64,000 nt of DNA from assembly GCF_018829635.1 (NCBI RefSeq), contig NZ_JAHKKG010000005.1:248001-312000 (forward strand). Reading direction: 5' to 3'. Shown here piece after piece: positions 1 to 8,623 of the stretch. Position numbers and translations under genes: made by a program. How positions within the stretch are numbered: position 1 is the stretch's first letter; every line of letters starts with the position of its first letter. Below the pieces are notes generated by a model. The model did no database searches. It had not been told where the DNA came from and saw nothing but the letters and a program-made list of their open reading frames with translations. The DNA is from Paractinoplanes bogorensis. GTDB lineage: Bacteria; Actinomycetota; Actinomycetes; Mycobacteriales; Micromonosporaceae.

Positions 1-1
1 G

Positions 2-274
2 ATCTTCACCGATCCGGACGTGCTGATCCTCGACGAACCGACCCGGGGCATCGACGTCGGTGCCAAGTACGAGATCTACACGATCATCAACCGGCTCGCC
101 GACGAGGGCAAAGCCGTGCTGCTGATCTCCAGCGAGCTGCCCGAGCTGCTCGGGCTGTGCGACCGCATCTACACCCTCTCGGCCGGGCGGATCACCGGTG
201 AGGTGCCGCGCGCCGACGCCACCCAGGAGGGCCTGATGACTCTCATGACCGCCGGACAGGAGGCCCCGCGATGA
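2..274 (+). CDS. Sugar ABC transporter ATP-binding protein, C-terminal end (partial)
   Basis: The frame is open from the window edge and ends in TGA at 272-274. The visible 90 residues are the end of the second ATPase half of an RbsA/XylG/MglA-type protein: a Walker B segment (LILDEPTRGIDVGAKYEIY), then the H-loop region (LLISSELPELLGLCDRIYTL). This family powers uptake of pentoses, galactose or related sugars with a permease of the type that follows. Its stop overlaps the next start (ATGA, 271-274), so the two are translationally coupled. The signature motif and first ATPase half lie outside the window. The sugar cannot be deduced. Confidence 0.93.
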   Translation: MFTDPDVLILDEPTRGIDVGAKYEIYTIINRLADEGKAVLLISSELPELLGLCDRIYTLSAGRITGEVPRADATQEGLMTLMTAGQEAPR

Positions 275-1506
275 GTCTCGAGCTCGACGTGGCCAAAACA
301 TCAATTCCCGATTCCGGTACGGGTGGTGGCCGCCGGTTCTCCATCAATCTGCGCCAGAGCGGCATCTATATCGCGTTCGCGGCCATCGTGCTGCTGTTCA
401 CGATCCTCACCGGCGGCGACATGCTCGCGCCGCAGAACATCAGCAACATCATCGTGCAGAACTCGTACATCCTGATCCTGGCCATCGGCATGATCCTGGT
501 GATCATTTCCGGGCACATCGACCTGTCGGTGGGCTCGATCGTGGCCGCGACCGGCGCGGTGTCGGCCGTCCTGATGGTCAACCACAACGTGCCGTGGCCC
601 CTGGCCGTGCTGATCACGCTGCTCGTGGGGGCGGCGATCGGCGCGTGGCAGGGCTACTGGGTCGCGTACTTCGGCATCCCGGCGTTCATCGTCACGCTGG
701 CCGGCATGCTGCTGTTCCGGGCGGTCACCTACAACATCCTCGGCAACCGGGGGATCGGCCCGTTCCCGGACGAGGTCCGCACCCTGTCCAACGGCTTCAC
801 CGACGGTTACCTCGGGAACATCGGGCTCGGCGCCCTCGGCGGGGCCGACCTGGTCTCGCTGCTGATCGGCATCGCCGCGGTGGCCGGCATCGTGGTCGTG
901 CAGTGGCGGTCGCGGGCCGGGAGGGTGCGCTACGGCCAGGTGGTCGAGCCGTTCCCGCTGTTCGTCGCGAAGATCGTGGTGGCCGGGTTCGTGGTCATGT
1001 TCGTGATCGTGCAACTCGCCCGCTTCCGCAACCTGCCGTGGGTGCTCGTGCTGCTGGCGGCGCTGGTGCTCGGCTACACGCTGCTGACCAACCGTGCGGT
1101 GTTCGGCCGCCAGATCTACGCGGTCGGCGGCAACCTGCAGGCGGCAACACTCTCCGGCGTCAAGGTGAAGTCGGTCGTGTTCTGGATCTTCGTGAACATG
1201 GGTGTCCTGTCCGCCTTGGCCGGCATCATCTTCGCGGGCCGGCTCAACCAGGCCAACCCGACCGGCGGCGACCAGTTCGAACTGGACGCGATCGCGGCCG
1301 CGTTCATCGGCGGCGCCGCCGTGCAGGGCGGCGTCGGCAAGGTGGTAGGCGCCATCACCGGCGGCCTGATCATGGGCGTCATCAACAACGGCATGAGCCT
1401 GATCGGCGCCCCGAGCGAACAGGTCATGCTGGTCAAGGGCGCGGTGCTGCTGGCCGCGGTGGCCTTCGACGTGTGGACCAAGCGCCGGGCCGGCGCCTCC
1501 CGCTGA
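271..1506 (+). CDS. Sugar ABC transporter permease (RbsC/XylH family)
   Basis: 411 residues, near the usual size of XylH/MmsB-type permeases. A hydrophilic N-terminus of about 28 residues precedes roughly ten hydrophobic segments. The family-typical IDLSVGSIVAATGAVSAVL segment near residues 80-98 and a conserved Gly/Ala-rich stretch near residue 350 (AIAAAFIGGAAVQGG) are present. It forms the membrane channel of a CUT2-class sugar importer. It is the last gene of its operon and is followed by a strong inverted repeat. The substrate is unknown; the periplasmic binding protein is probably upstream of the window. Confidence 0.93.
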   Translation: MSLELDVAKTSIPDSGTGGGRRFSINLRQSGIYIAFAAIVLLFTILTGGDMLAPQNISNIIVQNSYILILAIGMILVIISGHIDLSVGSIVAATGAVSAVLMVNHNVPWPLAVLITLLVGAAIGAWQGYWVAYFGIPAFIVTLAGMLLFRAVTYNILGNRGIGPFPDEVRTLSNGFTDGYLGNIGLGALGGADLVSLLIGIAAVAGIVVVQWRSRAGRVRYGQVVEPFPLFVAKIVVAGFVVMFVIVQLARFRNLPWVLVLLAALVLGYTLLTNRAVFGRQIYAVGGNLQAATLSGVKVKSVVFWIFVNMGVLSALAGIIFAGRLNQANPTGGDQFELDAIAAAFIGGAAVQGGVGKVVGAITGGLIMGVINNGMSLIGAPSEQVMLVKGAVLLAAVAFDVWTKRRAGASR

Positions 1507-1528
1507 CCGCTTGTTGCCGCTGGCCGGG

Positions 1529-1573
1529 CGCTTCGCGTGTGGCGCCGGCTGGACGCTTCGCGTATGGCGCCGG
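1529..1573. repeat. Two-copy direct repeat, about 25-bp period
   Basis: In the gap behind the permease the block CGCTTCGCGTGTGGCGCCGG (1529-1548) is repeated with one change at 1554-1573. Its GCTTCGCGT core also recurs in the minisatellite at 56084-56215. Confidence 0.7.
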
Positions 1574-1604
1574 TCGGGCTTGCTTGTTGCTGGTCGTTCG
1601 TCCT

Positions 1605-1630
1605 GATGGCCCCGCCTCGGCGGGGCCATC
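1605..1630. terminator. Convergent inverted repeat, probable bidirectional terminator
   Basis: A perfect 12-bp inverted repeat (GATGGCCCCGCC at 1605-1616 and its complement at 1619-1630) with a 2-nt centre lies between the ABC operon and the convergent TetR gene. It overlaps the first bases of the TetR stop codon. There is no T-run, as is common for actinobacterial terminators. Confidence 0.7.
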
Positions 1631-2327
1631 AACGTAAGTGGGTCAGGGAGCGGGTCAGCCACTCGGCCATCAGGGTGCGCTCGGCGTCGGTCAGGGCGGG
1701 CAGGTCGGGCAGGGCGGCGGCGAACGTGACGGCCAGGGCGGTGGTGTCGCGGGCCGGCACGGCCGGTGCGGTGGTCAGGATCGCGGCGGCCACCATGTCG
1801 AACATCGCGTCGGACAGGGCCATGTCGCGGGACTCGGCGGGGGAGGCCAGCAGGGTCAGGACTGTGCCGGCGCCGGCGGCGTGGATCATGGCGACGGCGC
1901 GTTCCTCGTCGACGCGGAGCAGGCCGGCGGCGGCCAGCCGGCGCACGCGGGCCCGGAGCACCTCGACGCCGGTGGCGGTCGCGGGGGACTGGCCGGCCCG
2001 CTCGGGGCTGTTGAGCATCGCGTAGAGGCCGGGATTGGCCAGGCCGAACTCGATGTGGTTGTGCCAGCCGTGGCGCAGATCGGCGACCGGATCGGCGGCC
2101 GCCTCGATCATCGCCTTGGTCGCCACGTAGGCGGCCATGACGTGCTCGGCCACGGCGTCGATCAGGCCGTCCTTGTCGCCGAACAGACGGTAGATCGTGG
2201 GCGCCTGCACGCTCGCGGCCTGGGCGACGGCCCGTGTCGTGACGGCCCGGGAACCCTGCTCCTGCAGGATCCGCGTCGCCTCTTCGACGATGCGGGCGCG
2301 GGTGTCGTCCCGTACGGGAAAAGTCAT
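1629..2327 (-). CDS. TetR/AcrR family transcriptional regulator
   Basis: 232 residues. The N-terminal helix-turn-helix is typical of TetR (ARIVEEATRILQEQG, then TTRAVAQAASVQAPTIYRLF, about residues 11-50). A hydrophobic C-terminal ligand/dimerisation domain follows. The ATG at 2327 was chosen because the HTH then starts about 10 residues in; upstream in-frame sequence does not look like this family. It is divergent from the NAD(P)-binding reductase at 2412, and the 84-bp gap holds an inverted repeat fit for a TetR operator. The likely role is autorepression and control of the neighbour in response to a small, perhaps electrophilic, ligand. The ligand is unknown. Confidence 0.9.
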   Translation of the reverse strand: MTFPVRDDTRARIVEEATRILQEQGSRAVTTRAVAQAASVQAPTIYRLFGDKDGLIDAVAEHVMAAYVATKAMIEAAADPVADLRHGWHNHIEFGLANPGLYAMLNSPERAGQSPATATGVEVLRARVRRLAAAGLLRVDEERAVAMIHAAGAGTVLTLLASPAESRDMALSDAMFDMVAAAILTTAPAVPARDTTALAVTFAAALPDLPALTDAERTLMAEWLTRSLTHLR

Positions 2328-2337
2328 GTAGCGATGG

Positions 2338-2353
2338 TAACAGGCCATTGTTA
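2338..2353. promoter_or_regulatory. Putative TetR operator in divergent promoter region
   Basis: TAACA-N6-TGTTA forms a 16-bp inverted repeat 11 bp upstream of the TetR start. A second, wider repeat (GTTAGC at 2350-2355 and GCTAAC at 2371-2376) overlaps it. The position suits repression of both divergent genes. Confidence 0.5.
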
Positions 2354-2411
2354 GCGCCGGAAGAAACAGTGCTAACGTGGTCGGCGTAGCGACGGAAACG
2401 AGGGAGTTCTC

Positions 2412-3272
2412 ATGATCGTCATCACCGGTGCCACCGGGCAGCTCGGGTCGCGGATCGTCGAGCATGTGCTCCAGCGCGTGCCGGCCGGGCAGGTCGGCGT
2501 CAGCGTGCAAGATCCAGCCAAGGCCGCCCACCTGGCCGAGCGGGGCGTCCGCGTGCGGCGCGGCGACTTCACCGAGCCGGCCACCCTGGCCCACGCATTC
2601 GAGGGGGCCGAGCGGGTGCTGGTCGTCTCGGCCGCGATCCGCGGGCCGGGCGGCCTGACCGCCAACCTGGCCGCCATCGACGCCGCGCGCGACGCCGGGG
2701 TGCGCCGGATCCTCTACACGAGCCACCAGGCGTCGTCGCCCCGGTCGCTGTTCCCGGCGCAGCTCACCCACGCCGCCTCCGAGGAACACCTGCTCGCGAC
2801 CGGGGTGCCGTTCACCTCGCTGCGCAACGGGTTCTACACCAGCACGATCGGCTACTACCTGGGCGCGGCCCTCGAGACCGGGCGGTTCGCAGTGCCGGCC
2901 GACGGCCCCTTCTCGTGGACGGCGCACGACGACCTGGCCGAGGTGGCCGCGGTCGCGCTGGCCGAAGAGGGCGTCCTCGACGGGATCACCCCGCCGTTGA
3001 CCGCGCCCGAGACGCTGGATTTCGAGGCCGTCGCCGCCGTCGTGAGCGAGCTGACCGGCCGCACGATCAGCCGGGTCGTCGTCGGCGACGACGAGTGGAA
3101 GGCCGCGGCGGTCGAGGCCGGCGTGCCCGAGGCGGCGGCCGAGTTCACGCTCGGCATGTTCCGGGCCGCGCGCCGCGGCGAGTTCGCGGTCACCGACCCG
3201 ACCCTGGAAAAGGTCATCGGCCGCCCGGCGACCCCGGCCCGCACGGTGATCGCCGGAATGCTCGACCGGTAG
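2412..3272 (+). CDS. NmrA/QorB-type NAD(P)H quinone oxidoreductase-like protein
   Basis: 286 residues with an N-terminal Rossmann motif (MIVITGATGQLGSRIVEHVL) and the compact architecture of the atypical-SDR NmrA/YtfG (QorB) group, whose members reduce quinones or act as redox sensors. The segment RILYTSHQAS and the LRNGFYTS region near residue 137 resemble QorB proteins. A good ribosome binding site (AGGGAG, 2401-2406) supports the ATG at 2412. Pairing with a divergent TetR gene is a common layout for quinone- or drug-responsive reductases. The exact substrate is not predictable. Confidence 0.85.
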   Translation: MIVITGATGQLGSRIVEHVLQRVPAGQVGVSVQDPAKAAHLAERGVRVRRGDFTEPATLAHAFEGAERVLVVSAAIRGPGGLTANLAAIDAARDAGVRRILYTSHQASSPRSLFPAQLTHAASEEHLLATGVPFTSLRNGFYTSTIGYYLGAALETGRFAVPADGPFSWTAHDDLAEVAAVALAEEGVLDGITPPLTAPETLDFEAVAAVVSELTGRTISRVVVGDDEWKAAAVEAGVPEAAAEFTLGMFRAARRGEFAVTDPTLEKVIGRPATPARTVIAGMLDR

Positions 3273-3284
3273 CCCCCGATTAGC

Positions 3285-5270
3285 ATGGCGACCATGGGGC
3301 GTGAGTGGCTGGCCGACGCGGTGATGTACGAGATCTATCCGCAATCGTTCGCCGACTCGGACGGTGACGGCGTGGGTGACCTGCGCGGCGTCATCGACCG
3401 GCTCGACCACATCGCGTCGCTCGGCATCGACGTCATCTGGTTCAACCCGTGCTTCGCGTCGCCGTTCGTCGACGCCGGCTACGACGTGTCCGACTACCTG
3501 ACGATCGCGCCGCGTTACGGCACCAACGACGACATGGCCGAGCTGGTCCGCAAGGCGGGCGAGCGGGGCATCCGCGTCCTGCTCGACCTGGTGGCCGGGC
3601 ACACGTCGATCGAGCACCCGTGGTTCCAGCGGGAACTGGCCGCCGACGGCCCCGACCCGGCCGGCGACCGCTACATCTGGTGCTCGGAGCTTCCCGCGTC
3701 GGGGTGGGCCCGCGACATGCCCGGCACGCCCGCCTGGGTGCCGTCGCCGGGCCCGCGCCCCGGCTGGTACCTCAAGAACTTCTACGACGAGCAGCCGGCC
3801 CTCAACTTCGGCTGGGTGCCGCGCCCGCACGGCGAGCCGTCGTCCGGCGAGCACCCGTGGTCGGGTGGGCAGAAGTCGTCCACGGAGCAGCCATCGGGTG
3901 CGCAGCTTGCGTCGGGTGGGCAGGTGTCGTCCGGGGAGCGGCCATCGGGTGGGCAGCTTGCGTCGGGTGGGCAGGTGTCGTCCGGGGAGCGGCCGTCGGG
4001 TGGGCAGCTTGCGTCGGGTGGGCAGAACACATCCGGCGAGCAGCCATCGCCGGGCGGGCCGCATCTGCCGGGTGGGCAGCTTCCGTCGGGCGGCCAGGTG
4101 TCGTCGGGGGAGCAGATCTCGTCCGGTGGGCAGCTGTTGTCCGCAGGGGAGTCTTCGTCTGGCGGGCAGCGTTCGTCCGGTGGGCAGATTTCTCCGGGCG
4201 CGGGGGAAGAGCCGTGGCGCGACGCGATCGACGCTCCGGGGCCGCGGCGTAATCGGCAGGCGTTGCGCGACATCATCGCTCACTGGCTCGATCTCGGGGT
4301 GGCCGGTTTCCGCGTCGACATGGCGTTCTCGCTGGTCAAGGACGAAGAGTTGAATCGGGGCTACGCGGAGACGGTCGAGCTCTGGCGTGAGCTCCGGTCG
4401 TGGCTGGAGGAGGCGTATCCCGATGCGGTGCTGATTCCGGAAGGGTCCGAGCCGCGCACGGGCGGCTCGTTCGCCTTCGACGCCGACTTCTTCCTCGTGA
4501 TCATGGATGCGCACGCGAGCCTGTTCGACAACCACTACGCCGGGGTCCTGCCGTTCCAGCCGTCCCGCGAGCCGTTCTTCGACGCCGACGGCCGGGGCAG
4601 CACCCAGCCGTTCCTCGACGCGTGGGCCGAGGCCCGCGACGGCCACCCCGACCGGCCGATCATCATGTGCACCGCCGACCACGACTACGACCGCCTGCGA
4701 TGCGGCCCGCGCACGCCGGAGCAGCTGGCCACCGCCCTGATCTTCCTGTTCACCTGGGGCAACATCCCGTGCCTGTACTACGGCGACGAGATCGGCATGC
4801 GCTACCTGCCCGGCCTGCCGAACGTCGAGGGCTCGATCTGCAACCCGACCTACAACCGGGCCGGCTGCCGCACCCCCATGCAGTGGGACGACACCCCGAA
4901 CGCCGGCTTCTCCACGGCCGACGCGTCCAAGCTCTACCTGCCGATCGACCCCGCCGACGACCGCCCGACGGTCGCCGCCCAGGAGGACGATCCCGGCTCG
5001 ACCCTGGCCTTCGTCCGCAGGCTGATCGCCCTGCGCAAGGCCACACCGGCTCTGGGCACGCGGGCCTCCACACGGGTGGTGTCCGCCGGCTACCCGTTGG
5101 CCTACATTCGGGGCGACTCCCACCTGGTCGTGCTCAACCCGCGCCGCGAGCCGGCAACGCTGACCTTCGAAACCGCCGTCGATCCGATCTGGACCGAGGG
5201 CGTGTGCCAGACTGAGGGATCCATGCAGGTCGACGGCTTCGGCTACGGAATTTTCGCGCTGCGCGCCTAG
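3285..5270 (+). CDS. GH13 alpha-glucosidase/trehalose-synthase-like enzyme with SGGQ-repeat insertion
   Basis: 661 residues. The GH13 (beta/alpha)8-barrel hallmarks are in place: N-terminal YEIYPQSFADSDGDGVGDLRG, region I DLVAGH (His106), region II GFRVDMA (nucleophile Asp345), region III acid/base Glu386 in LIPEGSEP, and region IV TADHD with stabiliser Asp467. A C-terminal beta domain follows. The likely role is hydrolysis or transfer on alpha-glucosidic bonds. Between QPALNFGWVPRP and PWRDAIDAPG, about 124 codons (185-308) of SGGQ-rich tandem repeat are inserted, where I expect only a short loop in relatives. Start choice is uncertain: an in-frame ATG also lies at 3294. All catalytic residues remain, so it may be active. 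Confidence 0.88.
   Translation: MATMGREWLADAVMYEIYPQSFADSDGDGVGDLRGVIDRLDHIASLGIDVIWFNPCFASPFVDAGYDVSDYLTIAPRYGTNDDMAELVRKAGERGIRVLLDLVAGHTSIEHPWFQRELAADGPDPAGDRYIWCSELPASGWARDMPGTPAWVPSPGPRPGWYLKNFYDEQPALNFGWVPRPHGEPSSGEHPWSGGQKSSTEQPSGAQLASGGQVSSGERPSGGQLASGGQVSSGERPSGGQLASGGQNTSGEQPSPGGPHLPGGQLPSGGQVSSGEQISSGGQLLSAGESSSGGQRSSGGQISPGAGEEPWRDAIDAPGPRRNRQALRDIIAHWLDLGVAGFRVDMAFSLVKDEELNRGYAETVELWRELRSWLEEAYPDAVLIPEGSEPRTGGSFAFDADFFLVIMDAHASLFDNHYAGVLPFQPSREPFFDADGRGSTQPFLDAWAEARDGHPDRPIIMCTADHDYDRLRCGPRTPEQLATALIFLFTWGNIPCLYYGDEIGMRYLPGLPNVEGSICNPTYNRAGCRTPMQWDDTPNAGFSTADASKLYLPIDPADDRPTVAAQEDDPGSTLAFVRRLIALRKATPALGTRASTRVVSAGYPLAYIRGDSHLVVLNPRREPATLTFETAVDPIWTEGVCQTEGSMQVDGFGYGIFALRA
3837..4208 (+). 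repeat. In-frame SGGQ minisatellite within the GH13 gene
   Basis: The stretch is dominated by variants of S(S)GGQ/SSGEQ. A 51-bp unit starting at the CAGCTTGC near 3902 (17 residues, QLASGGQVSSGERPSGG) occurs twice, then starts a third time. Flanking GEHPW and GEEPW suggest that a short native loop was duplicated at the borders. The low-complexity composition leaves several other frames open, which gives spurious overlapping reading frames here. Confidence 0.85.
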
Positions 5271-5375
5271 GAACGCCCCACTCGCGTGGCCCGCACAGCC
5301 CGCGGTCGAAGTCTGTCGCCGAGTGGTGGTCCAGGTTGGACCGGTGACGTCGGCCCCGGGCGAGTTCCGCCATGA

Positions 5376-5777
5376 CGGCTGGCCGCCGGACGGCGGGCGC
5401 TGGAGCTGCGGCGCAGCCTGGCCGCGGCGCGACCCGACGCCTGTCGCCCGCAGCTCGCGGCCACCCTCGCGCTGATCCGCACGGGTGGCGGCTCTGCGGT
5501 CGACCAACTCCGGGCGATCCTCGATGCGGCCGATATCACCGGCGATGAACTCTGCTGTCTGCCGTCGTCGACTCGGTCACCGTGGAGACGACCGCGACCG
5601 GGCTGCGCTTCGTGCTGACCCGCGTTCCCGAGCCGCAGATTCCCGACGCCCTTGGCGACACCGGCAACCCGCTGGACTTCGAGGATCTCGTCGACGCACT
5701 CGCCCTCGGCGCCGGAGTCGATCACGCTGGAGGCCGGCACGACGGTGGTCATTCGCCCCGCAGCTTCTTCCGCTTGA
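5376..5777 (+). pseudogene. Frameshifted coding remnant, first part TPR-like
   Basis: No intact gene spans 5271-5748, yet protein-like sequence appears in pieces. Frame 3 reads RALELRRSLAAARPDA followed by CRPQLAATLALI (about 5394-5480), like the helix pair of actinobacterial TPR proteins. Frame 2 continues with VVDSVTVETTATGLRFVLTR and PLDFEDLVDAL up to about 5710. Frame 3 then ends with ESITLEAGTTVVIRP and TGA at 5775-5777. At least two frameshifts are needed to join them. The end overlaps the 3' end of the TIR-STAND gene on the other strand. No start codon is evident and the function is not recognised. Confidence 0.35.
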
Positions 5778-8568
5778 TTTCGATCTTGTTGAGGAATTTG
5801 ACCGCCGCTGTCGGGATGACCGGCAGCAGTCCCTTGGCCACCAGCGTGCGGCCGTAGAGATCGTTCTCACGGCCGATCTCGCCCGGCAACCGGCTCCACA
5901 CGCCGTCGAGCAGCGACTTCCACTCCGGTGATCCGGAGTACCGGGCGGAGATGGCGAATTCCAGCTGCGTGTTGAGGGTGTCGGGATGCCCCGGTCCGAC
6001 GACCTCGCACTGGGCCCGCCACACCTCGGCGAGCTGCCCGGCCGCGACGCGATGCTCGTTGAGCTGCAGGTACGTGAGAGCCAAGGCATACCGGCCCCGC
6101 AGGTGCAGCGGGTGGCGATCGGACAACAAGGCGGCGATCTCGTTCAGCGCCGGCGTGAGTACCGCGCGGGCCTCGGACTGCTTGCCGAGGCGGGCCAGGA
6201 CGAGCCCGCGTTGCACAGCGGCGGCCGGCCCGAAGACGCTCTCGTGCCCGGCGACCTCGCGGAACCGCTGTTCAGTGTCGGCCAGCAGCAGTTCGGCCTC
6301 GCGCCAGCGGCTGGTGTCGGAACGCAACTCGAACAGGGCCAGCGCGACCGCCGCCTCGGCCCAGACGAGTTCGGCCTCCAGACAGCGGATGTGCGAGGTG
6401 GCGTCACGGTCGCGGTAGTAGGCGACCACCGTTTCGGCCATCTCCCGAGCCTGCCGCTCGGAGCTGGTCAGCAGGAGCAGCCGGGCGGTTTCGATCCGGG
6501 CCGCGTTGAGCTGGTCGGGGTCGACCGTGGATGCTTGCGGATCCGGACGGGAGAGGGGCTCCAGCAGCTCAAGAGCCGAACGCAGCCGGCCCTGGGCGGC
6601 CAGCGACCGGGCGCGGGATACGGCGAACACGATCCGCCGGCCGCTCTCGGGCTGCCACCGGATCGCCTCGAGGACGGCCCAGACGGGCTCGGCGTCGAGG
6701 TATCGGCCGAGGCCGTCGAGGGCGGCCGCCAGCGCCCACCGCGCCCGCCCGCTCACGTCGGCCGGGCCGCCGAGCATGATCGCCTGATTCGCCAGCGTGG
6801 CGGCGACCGCGAACTCGCCGTTGGAAACGCATGCGAGCGCGGCGTCGGCGTGATCCGCGGCCGAGCCCGGATCGGCGGCCGCGACCGCGCGCCACACCGC
6901 CGCCGCCCGGGCCGGGTCGCCGGCCCGATCGTGGTGCCGGGCGACCGGTCGGCGCAGTCCCTCGGCCAGACCGGTCCCGGTGAGCTCGGGGCGGGAGGCC
7001 ACGGCCTCAGCGTGCCGGACCAGCAGTGACGTCTCCGCGGGGTGGGCGTGCGCGTCGGCCAGCCGGTCGATCAGGATCGTCGCGGCGGCGGCGCCGATCC
7101 GAGTGGCCGGCACCGGCGGCGGGCCAAGTGCCGCGGCTGCCTCCACGACCAGCGGATGGACTTGCCACCGGTCGTTGTCGCCGCTCACGAAGCCGTGCCG
7201 GCGTAGATCGTCGAGACCGTCCGCGACGGCCAGATCCGGTTCGTTTCTCAGGGAGGCGATGACGTCCCCCAGGAGCCGGGCCGGAGCGGGCGCGGGGGCG
7301 AGCATGGCGGCGACGCCGATGACCATCCGTTCGATCGGGGGCAGCGATCGGACCGATTCGCGGATCGCCGCGCCCACCGCGTCACCCGCGCCGAGGGTGT
7401 CGAGGCGGGCGTCCAGTTCGGCGTACGACAGCAGGCCCATGGTCTGCCGCAGCCGCCGGGCCACGGCGCGCAGTGCCAGCGGGTGCCCGTCGAGACGCTC
7501 GATGATCGAGGTCGCGGCTCGACGGTCAGCGCCGGTGATGGGCCTGGCCTCGTGCAGGAGAGCGAGGCCATCGGTTTCGCCGAGGCCGGTCAGCGGCACG
7601 GTCGCCAGACCGGCTCCGAGACCGGCCCTGCGGGTGATGAAGACGTGCCGGGCCAGCGACCCCGGCACGACGAAACGGTCGAGGTCGCCGTGACCGAGAT
7701 CTACAGGAAGATCGTCAACTACCCAGAGGTGGGGCTGCCCGCCCTTGTCGAGGTGGTCGGCGACGAGCACCGCGACACGGTCGTCGGACTCGCCGGTGCT
7801 CGGCACGCCCATGGCGTCGGCCAGCCGGCGTACCTGCACGTGAAACCGCGCGACAGCGGCGTCCACACCGCCGTCGCCCCCGACGCTCGTCCAGTGGACA
7901 CCGCCGCGGTGTGCTGCCTCGAACGTCCACGCGAACGCCCGCACGAGCGACGTCTTCCCGATGCCGGCCATCCCGCTGACCAGGGCGGCCGGGCCCGACC
8001 GGGTCTTGATCTTCAATGGCCGCTCGACGCCGGTGAGCGCGTTGTGCACCCGCCACAGGTCGCCGAACCGCCCGAGGTGCCCGAACGAGCCCGGGATCGT
8101 GGGCGGCAGCCACTGGGTCTGCGTGAACCGACGGATCCCCGACATGGTTGCCGTCCCGAGGCGGTCGAGCTTCTCCCGGACGAGGTCGGGCAGCCGCGCG
8201 AGGTCGGCCGCCGGGAGCATCATCATGTCCGAGGCCGCGTACGGCACGATGTGTTGGTCGTCCGGCTCCGGGTTGATGATCAGAAGCCGCCGGGTCGCGT
8301 CGCCCTCGGCTGCACCGGCCAGGTAGGCCTGAATGAACTCCCACTGGCCGGCCCACCGCCGGCTGTACGCCGCGGAATACACGACGACGACCAGCCTGCT
8401 CTTCCGCAGCGCGGTGACGATCTCGTCGGAGATGCTGTCGCCGGGCTGGTTGGCCGTGTCCCGATAGACGCGCAGGCCGGCCTCGGTCAGGCGTTGGAAA
8501 CTGACGTCGGCCACCGCCGGATGGCCCTTGCGGGTGAAGCTGAGGAACACGTCGTACACCGCGTCCAC
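5749..8568 (-). CDS. TIR-STAND (NB-ARC-like) NTPase with helical repeats
   Basis: 939 residues from a GTG at 8568 preceded by AAGGA. Residues 1-140 form a TIR domain (YDVFLSFTRKG; RVYRDT; KSRLVVVVYSAAYSRRW; then WEF, where Glu77 is the candidate catalytic Glu of NAD-cleaving TIRs). Residues about 165-480 hold a STAND ATPase with Walker A GMAGIGKT (199-206), a Walker B-like LWVVDDLP and a FITRR sensor-like stretch. Residues about 540-900 are TPR-like helices. TIR-STAND proteins are known sensors in bacterial immunity: ligand binding by the repeats drives oligomerisation and TIR activation, usually NAD+ depletion. The trigger is unknown. It is head-to-head with the nucleosidase-STAND gene, with only about 55 bp between the starts. 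Confidence 0.85.
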   Translation of the reverse strand: MDAVYDVFLSFTRKGHPAVADVSFQRLTEAGLRVYRDTANQPGDSISDEIVTALRKSRLVVVVYSAAYSRRWAGQWEFIQAYLAGAAEGDATRRLLIINPEPDDQHIVPYAASDMMMLPAADLARLPDLVREKLDRLGTATMSGIRRFTQTQWLPPTIPGSFGHLGRFGDLWRVHNALTGVERPLKIKTRSGPAALVSGMAGIGKTSLVRAFAWTFEAAHRGGVHWTSVGGDGGVDAAVARFHVQVRRLADAMGVPSTGESDDRVAVLVADHLDKGGQPHLWVVDDLPVDLGHGDLDRFVVPGSLARHVFITRRAGLGAGLATVPLTGLGETDGLALLHEARPITGADRRAATSIIERLDGHPLALRAVARRLRQTMGLLSYAELDARLDTLGAGDAVGAAIRESVRSLPPIERMVIGVAAMLAPAPAPARLLGDVIASLRNEPDLAVADGLDDLRRHGFVSGDNDRWQVHPLVVEAAAALGPPPVPATRIGAAAATILIDRLADAHAHPAETSLLVRHAEAVASRPELTGTGLAEGLRRPVARHHDRAGDPARAAAVWRAVAAADPGSAADHADAALACVSNGEFAVAATLANQAIMLGGPADVSGRARWALAAALDGLGRYLDAEPVWAVLEAIRWQPESGRRIVFAVSRARSLAAQGRLRSALELLEPLSRPDPQASTVDPDQLNAARIETARLLLLTSSERQAREMAETVVAYYRDRDATSHIRCLEAELVWAEAAVALALFELRSDTSRWREAELLLADTEQRFREVAGHESVFGPAAAVQRGLVLARLGKQSEARAVLTPALNEIAALLSDRHPLHLRGRYALALTYLQLNEHRVAAGQLAEVWRAQCEVVGPGHPDTLNTQLEFAISARYSGSPEWKSLLDGVWSRLPGEIGRENDLYGRTLVAKGLLPVIPTAAVKFLNKIEIKRKKLRGE

Positions 8569-8623
8569 GGTAGTCCTTGCGCAGAGTTGTGCGCGTCTCA
8601 CGCTGGGCTGAAGATGGTGGTTG

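Noticed and set aside
3782..4353. Overlapping open frames on both strands through the GH13 repeat
   Set aside because: They arise from the low-complexity repeat; their products are Cys/Pro/Asp or Arg/Gly-rich strings with no domain.
1629..5507. Very long reverse-strand open frame (1292 codons) covering the TetR, QorB and GH13 genes
   Set aside because: Only its last 232 codons resemble a protein (the TetR). The rest mirrors the forward genes and is a high-GC shadow.
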